From positions 96,539,157-96,603,156 of the forward strand of contig NC_080680.1 of the NCBI RefSeq assembly GCF_030445035.2: 64,000 nt of DNA. The letters run 5' to 3'. Positions within the stretch are counted from its first letter, which is position 1. Every line of letters starts with the position of its first letter. Shown here piece by piece: positions 52,262-64,000 of this stretch. The translations under genes were made by a program, and so were the position numbers. The stretch is from Dasypus novemcinctus. Lineage: Eukaryota; Chordata; Mammalia; Cingulata; Dasypodidae. The notes under the pieces were generated by a model. It did not search any database and was not told where the DNA came from. It saw nothing but the letters and a program-made list of their open reading frames with translations.

Positions 52262-55200
52262 AAGAGGGAAGTCTGGGTTTTTTTATAGTTTGGTTCACTC
52301 CTTTCTTGAGGGCTTGTGTTGTTTTTTATTTTTATTTTTTCTTCTTATCTTGTCTTTCCTTCCTCTTTTTTTTTTTGTTTGTCATGAACCATACAATCTA
52401 TTTTTTACACTTTTTAAATTAAAGGTAATAGATCATAAAGAACATTACATTAAAAAAAATTTAAAAAACATAAAAAACATAAGTTCCCATATACCCCGCT
52501 CCCCACACCCCCACTCCATCATTTTTGTAAATTGTATTTTTTAAAGATATATACATCTTTATACATTAAATGTATTAAAAAATACATCCCACTTCTCCCA
52601 CACCAACATCCTTCTACATCATTGTGGCACACTCACTGCACTCGGTGAACACATCCTGGAGCACTGCTGTACCATACAGAAAATCATATTACCCTTTAGT
52701 TCACAATCTCCCCCAGTACATTTAGTAGGTTAAAGAAGGATATATAAAGTCCAGCATCTGACCATGAAATATCATTTATGACAACTCCAAGTCCCAAAAA
52801 TGACCCCACATCACATCTCTTTTTCCGTTTCCCTGCCCTCAGCAACTACTGTGGCCACTTTCCCCACCTCAATGCTACAATTTCTTCTATTACTAGTCAC
52901 AATAGTTTTATAGAAGACTATCAGTAAGCCACTCTAATCCATACTTTATTCCTCCATTCTGTGGACCCTGGGATGGTGATGACCACTCCACCTCTAGATC
53001 AAGAGGGGTCTTAGATTCCACATGGATGATGGATGCAATTCCTCTGCTTGAAGTTGTGGGCACTCTTTGATTCCCTGGTGTGGTGGTTGACCATCTTCAC
53101 CTCCCTGTTAGCTGACCTGAGTAAGTCCAGTGAGCCAGAGAATAGAAGTCACAACTCTGCTGAGGCTCAGGTCCCAGCTGGTGCGTGGGCAGTCCAGAGA
53201 TTCAAGTCCCCTGAATATGCACCATCCCTAGCACCAACCACAGGTTCAGTAAAAATGACGAGGTGGGTGTAGGAAGGTCACGTGTGAGTCCAGCTCCATC
53301 ACACTCAGAAGCAAAAATTTCAAAGTAGGGCCCTCTGACATGGCACAGAACTCCAAATCCACCTGCCATGACCGTATACCCTGTGGATCTCCATAGCCTT
53401 CAGGAGAACAAGCACGTAGGGTTGCATCTACTTTGGCTCTCTGGGGTCCTGATGACCTCCTGACTCTTTTTGGAAGACTCTTACCCATATCAACTCATTA
53501 GTCTTTGCTATTGCTCCCTTTTATTCAAGGTCAAAAAGCAGTTTGTACCACTTGATCCAATATGTAGGCTGAGATATTCTGCTGGTCTGAGTTGACCCTT
53601 TTATTCAAGGTCTCTTTTCTAGTTGTATCACCAGTTAGCGATTAGTAGTAATCCCTTGGCAATAGGGAGGCTCATCCCCAGGACTCATGTCCCATGCAGG
53701 GGGGAAGGTAAGGCATTTACATGCTGAGTTCGGCTTAGAGAATGGCCACATTTGAGCAACATGGAGGCTCTCAGGAGGTAACTCTTAGGCACCCTGCAGC
53801 TCTAGGCCTAGTTCATATTTCAGGCACACAGGCTCATAAGCATAGTCATCAGTGTCAAGGGCTCATTATTGGACCATTCTTCCTTGTTGGTCTTTGCCAT
53901 TGCACTCAAGGGATTATTGTTGTTCCCTTGGGGAATGTGACAGAGCTCCCCTGGGTAGGATCTCAGCACTCCCTCAGTTGTCGTTTTTAACTGAAACCAC
54001 TATGAAAATATACAAACATGTTTATGTACCCTGTATACATATCCAAGAGAACTCCCACCCACTCATGTGCCCCCCATCAATAACACCCTACACCAGTGTT
54101 CCTCCCCTGCCATAGTTGAACCTCTCTGTGGTCCAAAACTTCTTCAACAATGAATCCTAATATATTGCTAAATTCAGTTAATAGGAAATTGAAATATAGT
54201 GATGGGTTTAAAGTTTAGAAATAGAACACATAATAATTTAGAAACACTAAAATAAAGTAAAAATAAATTGGTGTATTAATAAAGTGAAAAATATAAAGCT
54301 TTATTTCAAACATTTCACCTTTCATCACTGTAATGGACATTGCCCTGTTTGTACAGTAGCAAGGCACTTTGTTTCATTTCTTCCCCAATGTTTACATCCT
54401 TTCTTTTTTTTCTAATTTTTTATTTTGTCTTCAAAATGTTTTAGATCACAGCAATTCACATACAGAATATAGGGGACTCCCATATATCCAACATCAAACC
54501 CTTTCCCCTTTCCCCAGCAATGATCTTTTCACATGTTCATGTTATATTTGCTGCAGCTGATGTACAGATTTTGAAACATAGCTATCAGACATGGTTCCAT
54601 TTAGGTTCACATTATGGTTTATATTTTAGACTGTACAAACTTCTAAATTATTAGCTTCCTTATGTTTTATATTATGGTTTACATTTTAGCTTACAGACTT
54701 TTATACCCTTTTGGTGTAGGTTAACATGTCCTATATCCATCATTGCATGATCTTGTGGAGCACTTCCATTGTCCCCCAGTTGCCCTGCTTCCATCTATTC
54801 TATACCTATCCCCTCAGGGTCCACAGTGACAATCAATCTTCACTACTTGAGGGACCAGATTTTACAGATACTGCAACAATGCTGAGGGCTTGACTTACTA
54901 GACTGCCCTAACTAATTGGGAGTCACATATTCCCTGGAAATACACAATTCCCTCTATTTGGGAGCATCAGGTCTCCCCAGGATGTGGGTATACCTTCACA
55001 CTCATTGTATGGGCCTCCCTACCCAATGATATAACACACTATGACAAAATGAGCACTCACACAATCCCTAGAAGCTTGCCCCTGTACCAGATGCCCCCCC
55101 CCCAAGAACCTTAAACACATAATCCTCCCTTATTGTATTTTCTAAAGAGTTTTCTCAACATTATAGCATCAAACATATACCTGACATTCTCCCATATTCA

Positions 55201-55489
55201 ACTGTTCCTCCCAGCCCTCCCCCCAATTCCTTAGTCCATTTGACCCATCCTCCCAACCCTAGCCTCCCTCAAATGCACAAAACCCCATGCAAAGGTATCC
55301 TCATGCCCCCATCTTATCCCTCCCCTATGCAAATACTTACTTCCAGCTTATCATAGACTTCACCCATGTAGGCATCAGTTTGAAACCTTCCTATCCCCTC
55401 CAAATTCCTTTAAGCCTATCTTCCAGTCTCTAGCTCTCTGAGACAGCTCAGTTTGCTTGTTTCATATCAGAGAGGTCTTGTAGTATTTG

Positions 55490-58400
55490 TCCTTCAACGT
55501 CTGGCTTGCTTCACTCAACATGAAGTCCTCAAGAGTCATCCATGTTATCACATGTGCTTGTACTGTATTCCTTCTTATAGCTGAGTAGTATTCCATTGTA
55601 TGTCTATTCTATATCTTATTTATCCCTTCATCTGTTGATGGGCATTTGGGCTAATTCCAACTTTTGGCAATAGAGAATAATGCTGCTATGGACATTGGTG
55701 TGCATATATCGGTTTGTGTTCTTATTGTCACTTCTTCAGGGTATATACCCAACAGTGGAATTGCTGGCTCATATGACATCTCTATAGCTAACATTTTGAA
55801 AAACTGCCAAACTGTCCTCCAGAATGGCTGGATCCTTCTACATTCCCACCAGCAGTGTATGAGTGTTCCCATTCATCCACATCCTCTCCAGCACATGTAG
55901 TCTTCTATTTTTTGATAGCTGCCAGTCTTAGGGGAGTAAGGTGGTATCTCATTGCAGTTTTGATTTGCATTTCCCTAATACTAGTGATTTTGAGCATTTT
56001 TTCATGTTTTTTAGTCACTTGTATTTCTTCTTTGGAGAAGCGTCTGTTCAAATCTTTTCCCCATTTTTTAAATGGGTTGTTTGTCTTTTTGTTTTCGAGA
56101 TATGCAGGAAAGAAATCTCCTATCAGATATATAGTTACCAAATATTTTCGCCCATTGTGTAGGCTCCCTTTTCACTTTCTTGACAAACTCCTTTGAGGTG
56201 CAAAAGGATTTAATTTTGAGGAAGTCCCATTTATCTATTTGATCTTTTTCTGCTCATGTGTGAATTTCATGAAGCCATTTCCTATTACAAGGTCCTATAA
56301 ATGCTCCCCTACATTGTTTCGCAAGGCCTTTATGATCTTGGCTCTTACATTTATGTCTTTGATCCATCTTGAGTTGATTTTTGTATAAGGTGTTAAACTG
56401 TAACCCTCTTTCATTCTTTTGCATATGATATCCAGTTCTTTGGGCACCATTTGTTGAACAGGCCATTCTCTCCCAGCTGAGTGGTCTTGGTGGCCTTGTT
56501 GAATATCAGTGACTGTATATATGAGGATCTATATCAGAACTCTCAATTTGGTTCCATTGATCAGTGTGTCTATCCTTGTGCTATTACCATGCCGCTTTCA
56601 CTGCTGTACTTTTGTGGTATGTTTTGAAGTCTGGTAGTGTGATTCGTCCAGTTTCATTTTTTTTTCAATATGTCTTTGACTATTTGGGGTCTTTTTCCTT
56701 TCCAAATAAATTTCATAGTTTTTCTACTTCATTAAAAAATGCTGTGTTGATTTTTATTGGGATTGCATTGAATCTGTAGATCAATTTTGGGAGAATAGAC
56801 ATCTTAATATTTTGTGTTCTTATCCATGAAGAGGGAATATTCTTCTTTCTATTTAGGTCTTCTTTGATTAGCTTGAACAGTGTTGTATAGTTTTCTGTGT
56901 ATAAGTCTTTTACATCTTTAGTTAAATTTATTTCTAGGTATTTGATTTTTTAATTTACTATTGTAAATGGTATTTGATTCTCAATTTCCTCCTCAGATTG
57001 CTCATCATTGGTGTACAGATATGCTACTGATTTTTGTTCATTGATCTTATACCCTGCAACTTTACTGAACTCATTTATAAGTTCTAAAACCTTTGTTGTA
57101 GACTTCTCAGGGCTTTCTATATATAGGATCATGTCATTTGCAAAGACTGAAATTTTGGCTTCTTCCTTTCCTATTTGGATCCTTTTATATCTGGGTCTTG
57201 CCTCACTGCTCAAGCAAGTACTTCTAACACAATGTTAAATAGAAGGGGAGATAGTGGGCATCCTTGTCTCGTTCCTGATCTTAGAGGGAAAGATTTTAGA
57301 ATTTCACTATTATAAAGGGTTTTAGCTGTGGGTTTTTCATATATACCTTTTATCGTGTACAGAAAGTTTCCTTCTATTCCTATCTTTTCCAATGTTTTTG
57401 TCAAGAAAGGGGACTATATTTTGTAAAATGCTTTTTCTGCATCTATAGATATGATCATGTGTTTTTTTCCTTCAATTTGTTTATGTGGTGTATTACATTA
57501 ATTGATTTTTTTATGTTGAATCATCCTTGCATACCAGGAATGAAATCCACTTGGTCATGGTGTATAATTCATTTAATGTGTTGTTGAATACAATTAGCAA
57601 GTATTTTGTTGAGGATTTTCACATCTAGATTCATTAGAGAGATTGGTCTGTAATTTTCCTTTCTTACAGTGTCTTTGTTTGGCTCTGGTATTAGGGTAAT
57701 GTTGGCATCATAAAACAAGTTAGGCAATGTTCCTTCTATTTCAATTTTTTTGAAAAGTTTAAGTAATATTGGTGTTAGTTCTTTCTGGAATGTTTGGTAG
57801 ACTTCACCTGTGAAACCTCCTGGCTCAGGGCTCTTCCTAACTGGGAGATTTTTTTACTGATTCTATCTCTTTCTTGTGATTAGTTTGTTGAGGTCAATCG
57901 ATTTCTTCTTTCATCAATGTAGGCTGCTATGTGTTTCTAGGAATTTCTCCATTTTCTCTAAATTGTCATTATTGTTCGAATATAGGTTTTCAAAATATCT
58001 TCTTATGGTAGTCTCTATTTCAGTGGGGTCAGTGGTGATATCCCATTTCTCATTTCTTAATTTGAGTATTTGCATCTTCTCACTTTTTTTCTTCATCGTT
58101 CTAGCTAAGGGTTTGTCAATTTTATTGATCTTTTCAAAGAACAGCTCTTTGTTTTGTTTATTTTTTTGACTGCTTTCTTATTTTTCTATTTCATTAGTTC
58201 TTCTCTGATCTTTGTTATTTCTTTCTTTCCTCTTTCTTTGGGGGTAGTTTCCTGTTATTTTAGAATTCCTCCAGTTGTTGCAGTTACTTTTTCAATTTTA
58301 ACTCTTTCTGCTTTTTTGATGTTTGAATTTATGGCTATGATTTCCCTGTCAGTACAGTTTTTGCTGAATCCCATAAGTTTGATGTGTTGTGTTAACATTT

Positions 58401-59205
58401 TTTTAGTTTCAAGGTAGTTATTGATTTCTGTTGAGATTTCCTCTTTGCCCCACTGTTTGTCTAAGATTGTGTTGTTTAGCTTCCATATCTTGGTGCCAAA
58501 TCTGGGTATCTGGCCCTTGCAGATTTCCAGCTTGATTCCACTGTGGTCAGAGAAATTATTTTGTATGATTTCAATCTTTTTTAATTCATTGAGACTTTCT
58601 TTGTGGCCTAGCATGTGGTCTGTCTTGGAGAATAGTCCGTGTTCACTTGAGAAGAATGTATATCCTGTTGTATTTGGGTGTAATGCTCTGTATATGTCTA
58701 TTAGGTTCAGATCATCCAATACATTGTTCAAAGTCTTTGTTTCTTTATTAATTCTCTTTTGAGATGTTCTGTCCAATGGTGATAGTGGTGTGTTAAAGTT
58801 CCCCAACATAATTGTAGAAGAATCTATTCCTTCACTTAGTGTCTCCAGTGTTTGCCTCATGTATTTGGAGGTGCCCTTGTTAGGGGCATAAATGTTTACA
58901 TTTCTTTCTTCTTGAAAGATTATCCCTTTCACTAGAATGTAGTGTCCATCTTTGTCTCTCACAACAGTTTTGCATTTAAAGTCTATTTTGTCTGAATTTA
59001 ATGTAGCTACACCTGCCCTTTTTTGATTATTGCTTGCCTGTAAGATTGTTTTCCAGCCATTCATTTTCAATCTCCTTGAATCCCTGGGTCTAAGATATGT
59101 TTCTTGTAGACAGCATATATATGGGTCATATTTCCTTATCCAGTCTCCAATCTGTGTCTCTTAACAGGTGAGTTTAATCCATTGATATTCAGTGTTATTA
59201 CTTTC
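55490..59205 (-). pseudogene. LINE-1 ORF2 (endonuclease-reverse transcriptase), inactive
   Basis: The multi-domain enzyme that nicks DNA and copies L1 RNA. The endonuclease part (58255-59070, 271 aa open) has 'SDHSGIKLEI' and 'DHMLGHK', but 'LGNFNTPLS' carries Asn where the catalytic Asp of GDFN is expected. The RT part shows '[14 protein letters not shown]' (57210-57404) and 'FANDMI' (about 57133-57144) in place of FADD. The C-terminal cysteine region is at 55651-55872. Several frameshifts separate these, so the protein is dead twice over. Confidence 0.8.
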
Positions 59206-59215
59206 AAGGAATTAC

Positions 59216-60375
59216 TTACATTAGCCATATTTTCTTTGGATTTGTGTTTGTCATATGGTGCTTGGTTTTGTTTTGTTTTTTCTCTCTTTTTGTCGTTTTA
59301 GTTGATCTTACACTCTCCTCCAACTCTATCTCTCCTGTTTTTTTCTTTCCTACAGCAGAACTCCTGTTAGTATTTCTTGAAGGGACAAGATTCTTATTGG
59401 CATACTCTCTTTGTTTCTGTTTATCAGTGAATATTTTGAACTCTCTATCATTTTTGAAGGTTAGCATTGCTGGATAGAATATTCTTGCTGGAAATTCTTT
59501 TTTTTAATACCTTCACTATGTCATTCCACTGCCTTCTTGCCTCCATGGTTTGATGAGAAATCAGCACTTAATCTTATGGAGCCTCCTTTGTATGTGTTGG
59601 TTCTTTTTTCTCTTGCTGCTTTTAGTATTTTCTCTTTGTCTTGAGTGTTGGATAACTTGATGAGTATGTCTTGGGGTATTGGTGTTGGGATTTATGCTGT
59701 TTGAGTTGTGTTGTGCTTCCCAGACATGTACGTCCATCTCTCTCAATAGGTTTGGGACGTTTTCAGCCATTATTTCCTCCAACACCCCTTCTGTACCCTT
59801 TCCCTTCTCTTCTCCTTCTGGGATACCTATAATGCATGTTTCTGCATTTTGCATTGTCATTCAGGTCCCTAAGTCCCAGCTGTATTTTTTGTATCTTTTT
59901 ATCAATCAATTCTACTATCTGTTTGATTTCAGATGTACTGTCTTCAACATCACTAGTTCTTTCCTCCGCCTCTTCAAATCTGCTGTTATTTGTTCAGAGT
60001 GTATTTTTGATCTCTTAGATTGTGCTGTTGGTCTCAATCAAATCCATTATCTTTTTGTGCATGATTACAATTTCTCTGTATGCTTTCCAAGTGTTTTCTT
60101 AATATGCATAATCTTTTCCTTCACTTCAATGAATTGGTCCATGATACATGTTTTGAGAACTTTAATTATTTGTTCAGTATTCCACTTCTCTTCCTGGTAT
60201 TTAGTTTGTTCATTGGATTGGGCCATGTTTTCCAGGTTATTGGTATGATCTGTAGTGGATTTTTTTACTGTCTGGTCATCATTTTATCTTGTTATATTTA
60301 TTGAGTTGCTTAGCTTCTTCATATCAGGGTTTAATTAGTTGTTTTTGTGTGTATGTTAAGTCTTCTCTTTGTCAC
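59216..60375 (-). pseudogene. LINE-1 ORF1 remnant, minus strand
   Basis: Blocks 'GIPEGEEKGKGTEGVLEEIMAEN' (split in my reading at 59561-59860) and 'FKIFTDKQKQREYANK' (59216-59467) are parts of the ORF1 RNA-binding protein. Stops and frame changes lie between. It is truncated at the N-terminal side by the next L1. Confidence 0.7.
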
Positions 60376-62611
60376 TTTGTTCTTTTTTTTTAATTATTTT
60401 TTTTTAATTACATTATGAAAAATATGAGGTCCCATTCAACCCCACCGCCCCCGCCCCCCACTCCCCCCACAGCAACACTCTCTCCCATCATCATGACACA
60501 TTCATTGCACCTGGTAAGTTCATCTCTGAGCATCACTGCACCCCATAGTCAATGGTCCACATCATAGCCCAGACTCTCTCACGTTCCATCCAGTGGGCCC
60601 TGGGGGGATCTATAATGTCCCGTAATTGTCCGTGAAGCACTATCCAGGACAACTCCACGTCCCAAAAACGCCTCCACATCTCATCTCTTCCTCCCGTTCC
60701 CCACACCCAGCAGCCACCATGGCTACCATTCCCACACCCATTCCACATTTTCTCTGTGGACATTGGATTGGTTGTGTCCATTGCACATCTATGTCAAGTG
60801 AGGGCTTAGATTCCATATGGGTACTGGATGCACTCCTACCACTTCCAGTTGTAGACACTCTAGGCTCCATGTTGTGGTGGTTGACCTTCTTCAACTCCAT
60901 GTTAGCTGAGTGGAGTAAGTCCAATAAATCAAAGTGTAGGAGCTGAAGTCTATTGAGGCTCTGGGCCTGGGTGTCATATTATCAGTCCAGAGATTCGAAT
61001 CCCTACATATATCTTAAACCCAGCACCGACTACAATCCAATAAAGTAGCATGCAAGTCTTGTGAAAAGAGATCCCCTCTGAGTCCAATTCCATCACGCAG
61101 AAACACCAGCTCCAAAGAAGGGCTATCTGTCATGGCAGTGAACCCCTTCTGCCATGACCATAGAACCCGTGGGTCTCTTTATCCCTCAAAAGAACCAATA
61201 CCTGGGGTTGTATCTACCTTATCTGTCTCTTAGACTCTGTTCAGTTGTACATAGGGGTATTCCTTCTGACAACCTCCAGACTCTTTTTTAGAGACTCACA
61301 GCCTTATAATCTCATTTCTCCTTTCCATTTCCCCCTTACATTAGGTCAAACAGCTTCCCGAAGTCATGTCATTATATGTAGACAGGTATATTCTGCTGTT
61401 CCGCATTGAATCTTTAATTCAAGGTCATTTTCTAGTTGCTTCTTCAGCTGGTATGTGGTAGTGATCCCTCGGTGTCAGGGAGGCTCATCCCCGGGTGTCA
61501 TGTCCCACGCTGGGGGGAATGCATCGCATCTACACGCTGAGTTTGGCTGTGAGAGTGGCCACATTTGAGTAACATGCAGGCTGTCAGGAGGAAACCCCCA
61601 GGCACAATGCTACTCTAGGCCTTGTTCTTATTGCAGGTGTATAGGCTCAAAAGTGTAACCATTAGTATCACGAGCCCACTGTTGGGCCCTCCTTCCTTCC
61701 TGGTTCTTGCCGTTGCACCTGGAGGATTGCTGCTGCTCTCCCAGAGCCCACAACAGTGACCCCCCTGGCCAGGAGCCCAGTACCCCCCCAGCTGTTGTTT
61801 TTGTTTCCACTATGAGTATATATAGACATTACCATATACGCTGGGCATATGCCCTGTATAACTCCCTGTCAACCATATATATCCTGTCAATAACATCCCA
61901 TATCAGTATTCCTCCGCTGCCATTGTTGAACCACTCTGTGATCCAAAACTTCCCGTAAAGTGAATCCCAACATAATGTCAGCTTCAGAAGAGTCTTAGAT
62001 CACCGAAATTCATATATACAATATACAGTATTTCCCCAGATCCACCATAAAACCTTTTCCCTTGCACAGCAATAATCTTTTAACTTATTCATATCATATT
62101 TCCTGAAACTGATGTACAGATTCCAACACTATAGTTTTCAAACAAGGTGACATTTGTGCTTACTATGTGGTCCATATTTTAGGCTGTACAGTTTTCTAAA
62201 TTTTTTAGTTATCCTATGTTTTGTCTTATGGTTTTCATTATTAGTCTGTCGTCCCCTATATGTTTTTGGTGTAATATTAGCTGTTTTATATTCATCCTCG
62301 TGTACTCTCACATAACTCCTCTTTTGCCCCCTTATTTACCTTTGTTCCATCCATTCCATATCCATTTTCCCCTCCCTTTAGGGCCCACAATGGCTGCCAA
62401 TCTAATACCCTGGGAGCTGTCCTTTCTCACAAGAGATACAGTTCTGTCTATTCAACGGCATTAGTCTTCCCCAGGATATGGGTCCACCCCACCCAATGGT
62501 AGAACCCACCTTGGCAAAATAAGCCTTCAGCTATTCCCTCCGGAGTCTGTCACGCATCAGACCATACGCCCTGAGCGTCCTAACCAGGTAACCCTCCTAC
62601 TTATACTTTGA

Positions 62612-62802
62612 TACGTTTTTTTTTTTAATTTTTTTTATTGACTTTGTAATAATATTACATTTAAAATATATATGTGAGGTCCCATTCAACCCCATCCCCC
62701 CACCCCCCCTCTCCCCCCCCCAACAACACTCGTTCCCATCATCATGACACATCCATTGGATTTGGTAAGTACATCTTTGGGCACCTCTGCACCTCATATA
62801 CT
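62612..62802 (-). mobile_element. Very short LINE-1 3' end inserted in an L1 3' UTR
   Basis: A T-run (62612-62622) and 'tgaggtcccattcaaccccatcc' begin a fresh L1 3' end in the middle of the 3' UTR. The host text stops near 'gatacg' and resumes near 'actcaacattt', by comparison with 55135-55165. Only about 190 bp were inserted. The duplication is not clear by eye. Confidence 0.7.
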
Positions 62803-63105
62803 TTACTCAACATTTAGTTCTCAACGAAATTCTGACACTCTCCCATATTCGTATGTTGCCCCTCCCTCCCACCTATTTCTTGGACAATATTACCCCTCTT
62901 CCCATCCCCAGCCCCCCTCAAACCCAGAAAACCCCACCCGAAGGTAACCCCTTGCCCCCATTTTGTCCCTTCTTTGTGCTCATACTTACCGCCAGCTCAT
63001 CACAGATTCCACCCCTGCAGACATTAACTCACATCCTTCCTCCACCCCCCGATTTCCTGTAAGCCACTTTTCCAGACTCTAGCTCTCTGAGGCAGTTAAC
63101 TTATT

Positions 63106-63666
63106 TCATATCATTGAGGTCATATAGTATTTGTCCTTCAATGCCTGGGTTGCTTCACTCAACATAAGATTGTCAAGGTTCATCCATGTTATCACGTGCG
63201 ATTGTAGTGTATTGGTTCTTACAGCTGAGTAGTATTCCATTGTGTGTATATACCACATTTTATTGATCCACTCATCTGTTGATGGACATTTGGATTGATT
63301 CCAACTTTTGGCGATAGTGAACAATGCTGCTATGAACATTGGTGTACATATATCGGTTTGTGTCCTTGTTTTCAGATCTGATGGGTATATACCCAGCAGT
63401 GGTATTGCTGGGTCATATGGCAAATCTATGGATAATTTTTTGAGAAACCGCCAAACTGTCCTCCAGAATGGTTGGATCCTTCTGCATTCCCACCAGCAAT
63501 GGATGAGTGTTCCCCTTTCTTCACATCCTCTCCAGCATTTGTATTCTACTGTTTTTTTCATGGCTGCCAATCTTATGGGAGTAAGATGGTATCTCATTGT
63601 AGTTTTGATTTGCATTTCCCTGATAGCTAGAGATTTGGACCATTTTTTCATGTGCTTTTTAGCCAT
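63106..63666 (-). pseudogene. LINE-1 ORF2 C-terminus, open for 186 aa
   Basis: An uninterrupted C-terminal part of ORF2, including '[20 protein letters not shown]', 'PLLGIYP' and 'MEYYSAV', ending in a stop before the 3' UTR. The frame is also open for some distance upstream of the listed Met (to about 63750). The rest of ORF2 is outside the window, so I cannot say whether the enzyme is complete. Confidence 0.75.
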
Positions 63667-64000
63667 TTGTATTTCTTCTTTGGAGAAGTGTCTGTTTAAG
63701 TCTTTTTCCCATTTTTTAAATGGGTTGTTTATCTTTTCATTTTCAAGATATATGAGTTCTTTATATATGCAAGTTATAAGTCTCTTATCAGATATATGGT
63801 TGCCAAATATTTTCTCCCATTGTGTGGGTTCCCTTTTTACTTTCTTGACAAACTCCTTTGAGGTGCAGAAGGCTTTAATTTTGAGGTAGTCCCATTTATC
63901 TATTTGTTCTTTTGCTGCTCGTGCTTTTGGTGTGATATTCGTGAAGCCATTTCCTATTACAAGGTCCTGTAGATGTTTCCCTACACTGCTTTCTAAGGTC

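Larger units (their letters stand above)
52400..60375 (-). mobile_element. Long LINE-1, minus strand (3' UTR, ORF2, most of ORF1)
   Basis: About 8 kb. The 3' UTR occupies about 52400-55490, ORF2 about 55490-59205 and ORF1 about 59216-60375. It ends abruptly inside ORF1, where a second minus-strand L1 begins with its own T-rich tail. The remainder may lie beyond that insertion, outside the window. It is too broken for activity. Confidence 0.8.
60384..64000 (-). mobile_element. Second LINE-1, minus strand, runs off the window
   Basis: It opens with a T-rich tail (60388-60412) and 'gaggtcccattcaaccccacc'. A 3' UTR of about 2.7 kb (with a short L1 insert at 62612) leads to ORF2 from about 63106. 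It is closer to the 51863 and 62612 copies than to the neighbouring L1, so it is younger than the element it entered. Confidence 0.8.

Noticed and set aside
59679-60248. 189-aa plus-strand frame (and 63308-63889, 58421-58762)
   Set aside because: Antisense shadows of minus-strand L1 ORF1 and ORF2, rich in Phe/Ser/Leu as expected from reversed L1 coding sequence.

Overview
The window reads as mammalian nuclear DNA from a xenarthran, most probably an armadillo such as Dasypus. This rests on several copies of a tRNA-derived SINE of the armadillo DAS type (clearest at 16400-16822 and 49946-50305), a LINE-1 lineage with an unusually long 3' UTR of about 3 kb, and one intact mammalian olfactory receptor gene. 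The species is inferred from repeat style and was not checked against a database.

Layout. 1-21230: a patchwork of old MaLR and ERVL LTR elements and many LINE-1 pieces in both orientations, including a twin-primed L1 at 18541-19442 and SINEs with clear target-site duplications (TSDs). 21231-36842: a three-level nest of LTR retroelements. The outermost is a MaLR-type non-autonomous element on the minus strand (TSD ATCCT). Into its 3' LTR went provirus A on the plus strand (21532-34495, TSD CAGGTC), a betaretrovirus-like provirus with a tRNA-Lys-type primer site, gag, pro and pol in successive -1 frames, and a gamma/D-type env. Into the gag-pro junction of A went provirus B (23786-29151, TSD GCCTC), a young non-autonomous element with nearly identical 994-bp LTRs, a five-fold 217-bp tandem repeat in its leader, a 57-codon gag stub, an AT-rich island and a relic env.

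In provirus A, gag has two in-frame stops and is cut by B, and pol has two stops, but env (32277-33689) is one uninterrupted 470-codon frame directly after a good splice acceptor. LTR-LTR differences read by eye (outer element very roughly 15%, A about 3%, B about 0.4%) agree with the nesting order.

36843-52400: mostly single-copy and old repeat sequence around an intact olfactory receptor gene of family 1 (40756-41688, OR1L8-like), with a relic of a second receptor start 332 bp upstream, then old L1, L2, MIR, MaLR and SINE copies. 52400-64000: two long minus-strand LINE-1s end to end. The first retains ORF1, ORF2 and 3' UTR but has lost catalytic residues. The second runs off the window end and has an open ORF2 C-terminus.

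The only plausible protein-coding genes are the olfactory receptor and the retroviral env. I see no tRNA, rRNA or CRISPR loci. Boundaries of old repeats are approximate.
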